A stretch of DNA of 64,000 nt from Combretum micranthum (Eukaryota; Streptophyta; Magnoliopsida; Myrtales; Combretaceae): positions 1 through 64,000 of the forward strand of contig JAMXBD010004312.1 in the NCBI GenBank assembly GCA_024138025.1. Direction: 5' to 3'. The first letter of the stretch is position 1. Each line of letters begins with the position of its first letter. The translations under genes were made by a program, and so were the position numbers. Positions 59,156 to 64,000 of the stretch are shown here, in pieces. Below the pieces are notes generated by a model that saw only the letters and a list, made by a program, of their open reading frames with translations, did no database searches and was not told the origin of the DNA.

Positions 59156-60861
59156 AGACCGGTGTCCATGGCCGAGTGAGTCATACTTCCTATTTACAAT
59201 TCTTTATTATGCTTTGTAACTCGTAGTTGCACTAGATTGATAGGCAAGGATAAAAATTGGAAATGCATAATGGTATTTATGGGATTACGTATGCTATCTT
59301 GATGTGATGAGAAAAATATGCTAAGTATATCGAAACCGAGTGATTAATTGATATATATCCATATGCCATGACTATGAGTGCTTGCAAATTGATTGATCAT
59401 CTATTAAATTTGATTAATGATTATTCGGATTAATGTGTAATATGGACATAATCACTTCACAATGGGGATGGTGCATTTAATCATGATTGGTTCTCCGTGA
59501 TCCATAAACGGTATGAATGAAATGGGTTGCGCATGAGCCATAAAATGATATAGTTAATGGGTTGCATGTGAGCCATAAAATGGAACAGTAATTCAAGGTA
59601 ACACCACAGGATTTGTTAATCTATTAACCCTGAATGGAGGGCGTAAATCCATTCAACATATGATTTCTAATTGATCATATATCTTGTTTGCCCATGTGGT
59701 TGTTGCATTTCATATGGATGATTAAATCAACTTGATTGTATGTATGTATGTAATTATGGGATATGTATATTCTGGAAGTATTTACTCACTAAGCTAGCAT
59801 AGCTTATACCCCCACAGCTTCTTTTTGTTGTAGTTCGCATACCTATGGTTACGTCCCAGGACTAGGCCAACTCAGGCAACGTGAGAATAGAAGTTTTCCC
59901 TAGAAGTTTATGTTTAGCTTTTGTATAGACTTCCATAAGAAACCTTAAACGCTCGGGTTGTTGTCAAAAATTAATACCTGGACTGATTATTATTTTACGG
60001 GGGAATATCCCTTAGTATTTTATAAATGATCTTGAAATATCTATGGTTTATATTTTTATGCTTATTCTATTAAGCTAAACTATCTATCTCCAATTGCGCA
60101 AGTATTCTATTGTCGTATGGGAATACTTTACATCTAATACAAGACTTTTGAATAACTATGGTAGTGATTCCTAAGTCTCGTTTAGTATGTGACGGACTGT
60201 TACGTTTGAGGTACCTTTTGGGGCATAACAATTTTTGTGCAATCAAAACTCAATTTTGGCTCAAAGCATCATTTCGTCAAAATTTGCATATTTAAATACA
60301 TCAAACACATTATCAACATAAACATTAAGGGCACAACCTATTTGAAAACTCACTAAAGGATACTCAGTATAGAGGGTGAATTGAGTATTTGATTTAAAAA
60401 ACACAAACAATTATTTTCATGCAATGGAAAAGATTAAGTTTTTAATAGCAGTAGATATAACAAAGTAAGTAATGATATGGAATATAAAAGAGATAAGGAC
60501 AGAGAAATTTAGCCAAGATTCAACGTGGAGTTTGGCCCACTTCCTACTCTTCACGATCCACAAATGCCTTTAATGAGGACTTCACAATCACCTTTATTGA
60601 TCACAATAAGATCACGCTCAAGCTAAGCAATACAGAAGTTACACCACTTTAGGAGACAAAAATATTTCCTTCACTCTCTGGCTGATCTTTAATAAATTAC
60701 AAATATAAAAACAGACACTAGAATGATTTTCTCTGTCTTACTTAAAAATTTACAAATAATGAACAAGAGAACAAAAAAAAAAGTAAGAAAACTTGTTTTG
60801 TTTGTTGTAAATGAAAGCTCCCAAGAGTTATCATAAAGTTGTATGAATCTCCAAGACAAAA

Positions 60862-60873
60862 AGTATTTATAGT
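60862..60873 (-). promoter_or_regulatory. TATA-like box in the LTR-like part of the fragment
   Basis: The minus strand reads CTATAAATACTT. Confidence 0.4.
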
Positions 60874-61349
60874 TTTAAAAAATTTAAATGCCTGTTGGAG
60901 ATATCATCTATCAGACAGTGGCAATTAATGTTCACAACAGTCGGATTAATTACTCATCGAGTTGTCGATCCCTAGACCCACCAATTCGCCATTTCAAGCT
61001 TCATATGTCTCGCCTCGAATTTTTCTCCTTCACTTTGCACCTCAAATCTTAGACTCGATAGCCTTAATTCTTGAAATCACTAGATTGGCTCACCGATGAT
61101 AGGCTCTCTTATGTTGTGCCCCCAAACTTTGCTATATTTTGCCTTTATTTTAGGTTTGATTCATTGTTCTATTAGATCGACTTGCCATTCTCATATGCAC
61201 CAGCTCCCCAATGCTAAGCCTGCAAGCACAAACACACATACACACATAAGGCAAATTTCTCTAATAATATTCCTTTATAACATTTATCAAATATCTTTAT
61301 ATAACTCTTGCTCTCATCAAAATCACATTCAAAATATTTCATTTTAACA

Positions 61350-61363
61350 ATATTCCCCATTTT
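61350..61363 (-). other. PPT-like purine tract
   Basis: The minus strand reads AAAATGGGGAATAT just before the presumed LTR start TGTTAAAATG. Confidence 0.4.
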
Positions 61364-61736
61364 GATGAGGGTAAATAGTTATGTTAAAGTTTTGATATTT
61401 TACTCCTCCTTAATAAAAGCTCCCCCCATATTTTTTGCAATAACAAAAGCAAAATAATGAGCTCAAGATCAATTTACTAAGTATACAATTTTCTCCCCCT
61501 TAATCATCCATTGTTTGCACATATTATCTCATTTCTCCTTTCAATTTCACATTTACTTTCTCCCCATTTAACCTCACCAAAAGATCTTACATAAGATAAA
61601 GAGTAAAAAAAGGGCCAAGAAAAATATGCACAGTAAATAGGCATATACTATTAATAAGAGATTAGTGCAAAAGTTCACATAGTTAACTAAATAAAGAGTT
61701 TTATACATAAAAACATCCATAAAAAAATAGAAAGAT

Positions 61737-61760
61737 GGAGGAGGAGGAGGAGGAGGAGGA
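61737..61760. repeat. (GGA)n trinucleotide repeat
   Basis: About eight units, downstream of the decayed coding region. Confidence 0.95.
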
Positions 61761-61891
61761 TGGGGATGAATAGTATAGAAATGATCCATGAAACATCTCA
61801 TATAAAAACTAAAAGTTTGGAAATCTGAGGGAAGACTAGAAATCTAGTTCTCAATAATACTAAATCTGGAGTCCATGTGCACTCCAAGCTG

Positions 61892-62640
61892 CTACCATGA
61901 GGAAATAGAGATACTGGGAGAAGAGGAACCAATAGGTGGAGTAGGAGGTGCATCATCATCATAAGACTCTGTATCTACACCAAAATTAGGTAGTAGAGCA
62001 CCGCTTCCAACGAAAGGCTCTAAAGGCTTCTTTCTTACGCATCTCCCATCTTGTCTTTTCCAAGACCCTAAATTGATGGTATTGAAGGAGAAGATAGAAA
62101 CCTGAACCTGGTGAGTCTCGGTATGGAACTCAACACCTTTGTTCCATAGCAATTGAGTAACCAATCTACTACCTCTCAAAACTGCTTGAACAAGCTTATT
62201 GGTTACATTTTTGAAAGTCCTAAACATTAAATTAAAAAAGTGAATCTAATTTCCTCTTAAAATGTAAACCATAAGCCACAAGTCCTATTGAGTTACTATG
62301 GTCTATTGTCCTTTACGCAGTACATAATTATTTAGTAAAAATTGATGAAGAACCCAATGCCTAAGAGACAATCTAGATGAATAGAGGTCATACAATTTAC
62401 GCTGATTTGCACCCATATTGCCATAGTGAATACCTCCTTATAATATTGAGCCCCATCAAAATTACTAGGCACCCCAACTCCACCATCATCGACCTTAATC
62501 AAACTACAGATATTAGAATGGGATATCTCAAGTCTTCTTCCATAAAGATAGGTATATAGCATAGGTCTCACAAAACTTGTATTGTTGAAAGCAAACTCCA
62601 CTCCAATGCCTAAATTCTCATCATCCTCAAGATAATCAGT
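61892..62640 (-). pseudogene. Decayed plant-transposon-type domain protein
   Basis: Two open stretches on the minus strand (62332-62601 and 61892-62227) belong to one decayed protein. The first has EFAFNNTSFVRPMLYTYLYG and RRLEISHSNICSLIKV. The second has FKNVTNKLVQAVLRGSRLVT, then QLLWNKGVEF, and ends in an acidic then proline/serine-rich tail (DTESYDDDAPPTPPIGSSSP). The layout resembles the uncharacterised plant transposon domain often found in LTR elements that lack standard pol. Stops between the two stretches (near 62330 and 62250) show decay. Identification is by pattern only; the function of the family is not known to me. Confidence 0.45.
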
Positions 62641-62659
62641 TAAATTGCAATAAAATAGT

Positions 62660-64000
62660 TATAAACCCTTGAAATTTTGGTTAATTTTAAGCTTAATCTT
62701 AGAATTAAAAGTCAACTAGAAACCTTAAAGGTGAACAAATGATTAGTACAAACCTTAGAATTTAAATCCGACATTCCCGTATTCTTTAACCCCAAAAAAC
62801 AAAGTTGAAATAATTAATGATAATAGTTCGTAATAATATATGAAAATTTAAAAATATCATATTCGCGAATTTCGAGTATCCTTCGGACCCAAACGGGAAC
62901 AGTTCTCGAAAAGCATGTCTTGGAACTCAAAATAGTAAAAATATTTCAATAACACCATTAAGACTGATTTAATATAAGGATTTCAAAAATGTCAGTTTCG
63001 TAATTTTTTGGTAACTGAAAATAACAGATATCTCAATTATACGCGTATTTTTTTACTATTGGTATTTTACTAGTCACATCTACTTTACATTACACTATTC
63101 ATTACTATTCTATACTATTCATTTATCTGTACTTTTTCTAACACCTACTCTTACACTCTATACACCTATCATCTTTACTTTTTTATCTTTCACATAACTT
63201 TATATCATATCTACCTTAGATATTAGTTTTTTAATACACAAAATTATAAAAAAAATAAATCTCTCCCCCTCTCTTCTCTATGTGGCTGGCACCCCCCACC
63301 CCCCTTTTTCTCTCTCTCTTTTTTTTCAATTTTTCTTTATTTAAATCACTCAAAATTCACTCCTCATTTTCCTATAAATATCCCCATCTTCTTTCACTTC
63401 TTTCACAAATTTACTACCAACTAATTTACTATCAAAACTCTCTAAAATTTTCATCTCCAAACACTCTCTCAAAATTCTCCCAAAACACTCTCAAACCCCC
63501 TTCTACATACACAAAACTCATACACACATATTACTCCAAAATCCTCTTTAGGTAAATTCTTCTTTCTACATTTCTTTCTACCATGTCATGTAACTTTATA
63601 TGACCATAGTGTGAGTTTCCTAAACTTATTGCTATGGAAGCTACACTATGTTCATGCATTGTTCATGTTCATAAAAATCTATTTCTCTAATTTTTATGTT
63701 GTTATTATATTATTGTTGACATTATGTTAACTTCTTATATATATTTAACTAAATATAATTATGTACTCATATATAATCTTTAGAGCATCTAAGTTCATTT
63801 GTTATTTATTTACTTCTAAGTTATGCAATTTATTTATTTATTTCATGTTATTTTAAGAATAGTCTCTAGTCTTAGACTTGTCATCATCAAGTCAAAACGA
63901 CATTTTCTTTCTTTTCTTTATTCTTTTTGAGACTAGTCTATTCTTACTCCCGGGATACCTTGATGAAGCTAAGGTTCCCAATACTTGATATTTCTATTAG
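62660..64000 (+). mobile_element. LTR K, Tekay-like family, plus strand, runs off the right edge
   Basis: It starts TATAAACCCTTG (TG mutated to TA) at 62660. It follows the family through the U3 module (63000-63065), TATA box CCTATAAATA (63371-63380), CT-rich leader, first donor AG|GTAAAT (63552), and the ACTAGTC and CTTGATGAAGCTAAGG blocks near 63870-63990. The mini-exon would lie beyond the window. Whether it is solo or part of a full element cannot be seen. Confidence 0.85.

Larger units (their letters stand above)
31269..60230 (+). mobile_element. Tekay/Del-type chromovirus (Ty3/gypsy), plus strand, inactive, 5' end outside window
   Basis: The parts are the 5' LTR tail 31269-31621, PBS 31630-31642, a leader, gag, protease, RT, RNase H, integrase with C-terminal chromodomain, PPT 44266-44279 and the 3' LTR 44280-60230. 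It is interrupted by solo LTR E in gag, F just before the PPT, and G/H/I in the 3' LTR; without these the internal region is about 6.9 kb. The two LTR tails (31269-31621 versus 59880-60230) are only about 90% identical by eye, mostly transitions, so the insertion is old. A right-hand target duplication would be ATTTT (60231-60235); its partner is outside the window. Confidence 0.9.
44280..60230 (+). repeat. 3' LTR (J) of the Tekay element, interrupted by G, H and I
   Basis: It starts TGTAAACCCCC at 44280, breaks at 45279 for insert G, resumes at about 57602 and ends GGGGCATAACA at 60230. Net length is about 3.63 kb. Its final 350 bp pair with 31269-31621. It has a TATA box (45003), first donor AG|GTAATA (45195), the inverted-repeat block (about 58968-59008), a shortened mini-exon (59123-59155) with GTGAGT after it, and the CTCACTAAGCTAG block (about 59785). 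Confidence 0.9.
60231..62659 (-). mobile_element. Fragment of a minus-strand LTR retrotransposon (3' end), oldest layer
   Basis: In minus orientation it shows a decayed coding region (62640-61892), several purine-rich GGGGAG-type tracts, a PPT-like AAAATGGGGAATAT (61350-61363), and then an LTR-like region from TGTTAAAATG (61349) leftwards with a TATA box at 60862-60873. The CTCATCAAAATGGGGAATATTG context resembles the 3' ends of Sirevirus-type copia elements, but this is by eye. The Tekay 3' LTR ends directly beside it (60230), and LTR K cuts it at 62660. From 60231 to 60860 I see only AT-rich LTR-like sequence. Confidence 0.5.

Overview
This is a stretch of repeat-rich nuclear DNA from a flowering plant. 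It is AT-rich and built almost entirely of nested LTR retrotransposons. I recognise no host gene, tRNA, rRNA or CRISPR array. The plant assignment rests on the element types: an Athila-type Ty3/gypsy element, a Tekay/Del-type chromovirus with a C-terminal chromodomain, a Ty1/copia element, and a fragment with a domain typical of uncharacterised plant transposons. The species cannot be read from the window.

Layout from the outside in. (1) The oldest visible substrate is a minus-strand LTR-element fragment at 60231-62659. (2) A plus-strand Tekay-type element sits beside it. Its 5' LTR tail is 31269-31621, its PBS is at 31630, decayed gag-pol runs from 33648 to 42807, and its 3' LTR is 44280-60230; the start of its 5' LTR lies left of the window. 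(3) A minus-strand Ty1/copia element is inserted in that 5' LTR. Its 5' LTR is 30694-31268, PBS 14466-14478, gag 11612-12401, and pol 10689-11600 plus 1-830; it runs off the left edge. (4) Inside the copia element are long LTRs of the Tekay-like family: A (831-6839, with B at 1581-5722 nested in it), C (6840-10688), and solo LTR D (14481-30689). (5) Inside D is a nearly complete 13.05-kb Athila element (16474-29527). The Tekay element itself carries solo LTR E in gag (34173-38520), an Athila-like solo LTR F before the 3' LTR (42828-44252), and three stacked LTRs G, H and I in its 3' LTR. Another family member, K, starts at 62660 and leaves the window. Exact 5-bp target duplications support Athila (GGTCT), D (CCACT), E (TAAGA), F (ATAAA), H (GATGA) and I (GTGTT). 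Near-matches support B (CTTCT/CTCCT) and G (GCTTT/ACTTT).

Function and decay. The Tekay element is dead: protease, RT and integrase-zinc motifs are mutated, mostly by C-to-T or G-to-A changes. The copia element is also dead. Athila is the youngest, with LTRs about 97-98% identical by eye; it keeps an intact 496-codon RNase H-tail plus integrase frame but has frameshifts elsewhere.

The most interesting signal is in the long (3.1-4.7 kb) Tekay-like LTRs. In seven of eight copies, on both strands, a potential 3' splice site is followed by exactly 47 nt ending in a stop codon. The 47 nt encode a 14-residue tail of the form P-x-[DN]-Y-[YF]-D-stop. The proline codon uses all four third bases and the stop is variously TAA, TAG or TGA, which looks like coding constraint. 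A 5' splice-site-like GTGAGT follows shortly, a first donor AG|GTAAA lies about 200 nt after the TATA box, and a further conserved branch/acceptor-like block lies near the LTR end. These LTRs may therefore carry a small spliced gene or a spliced leader.
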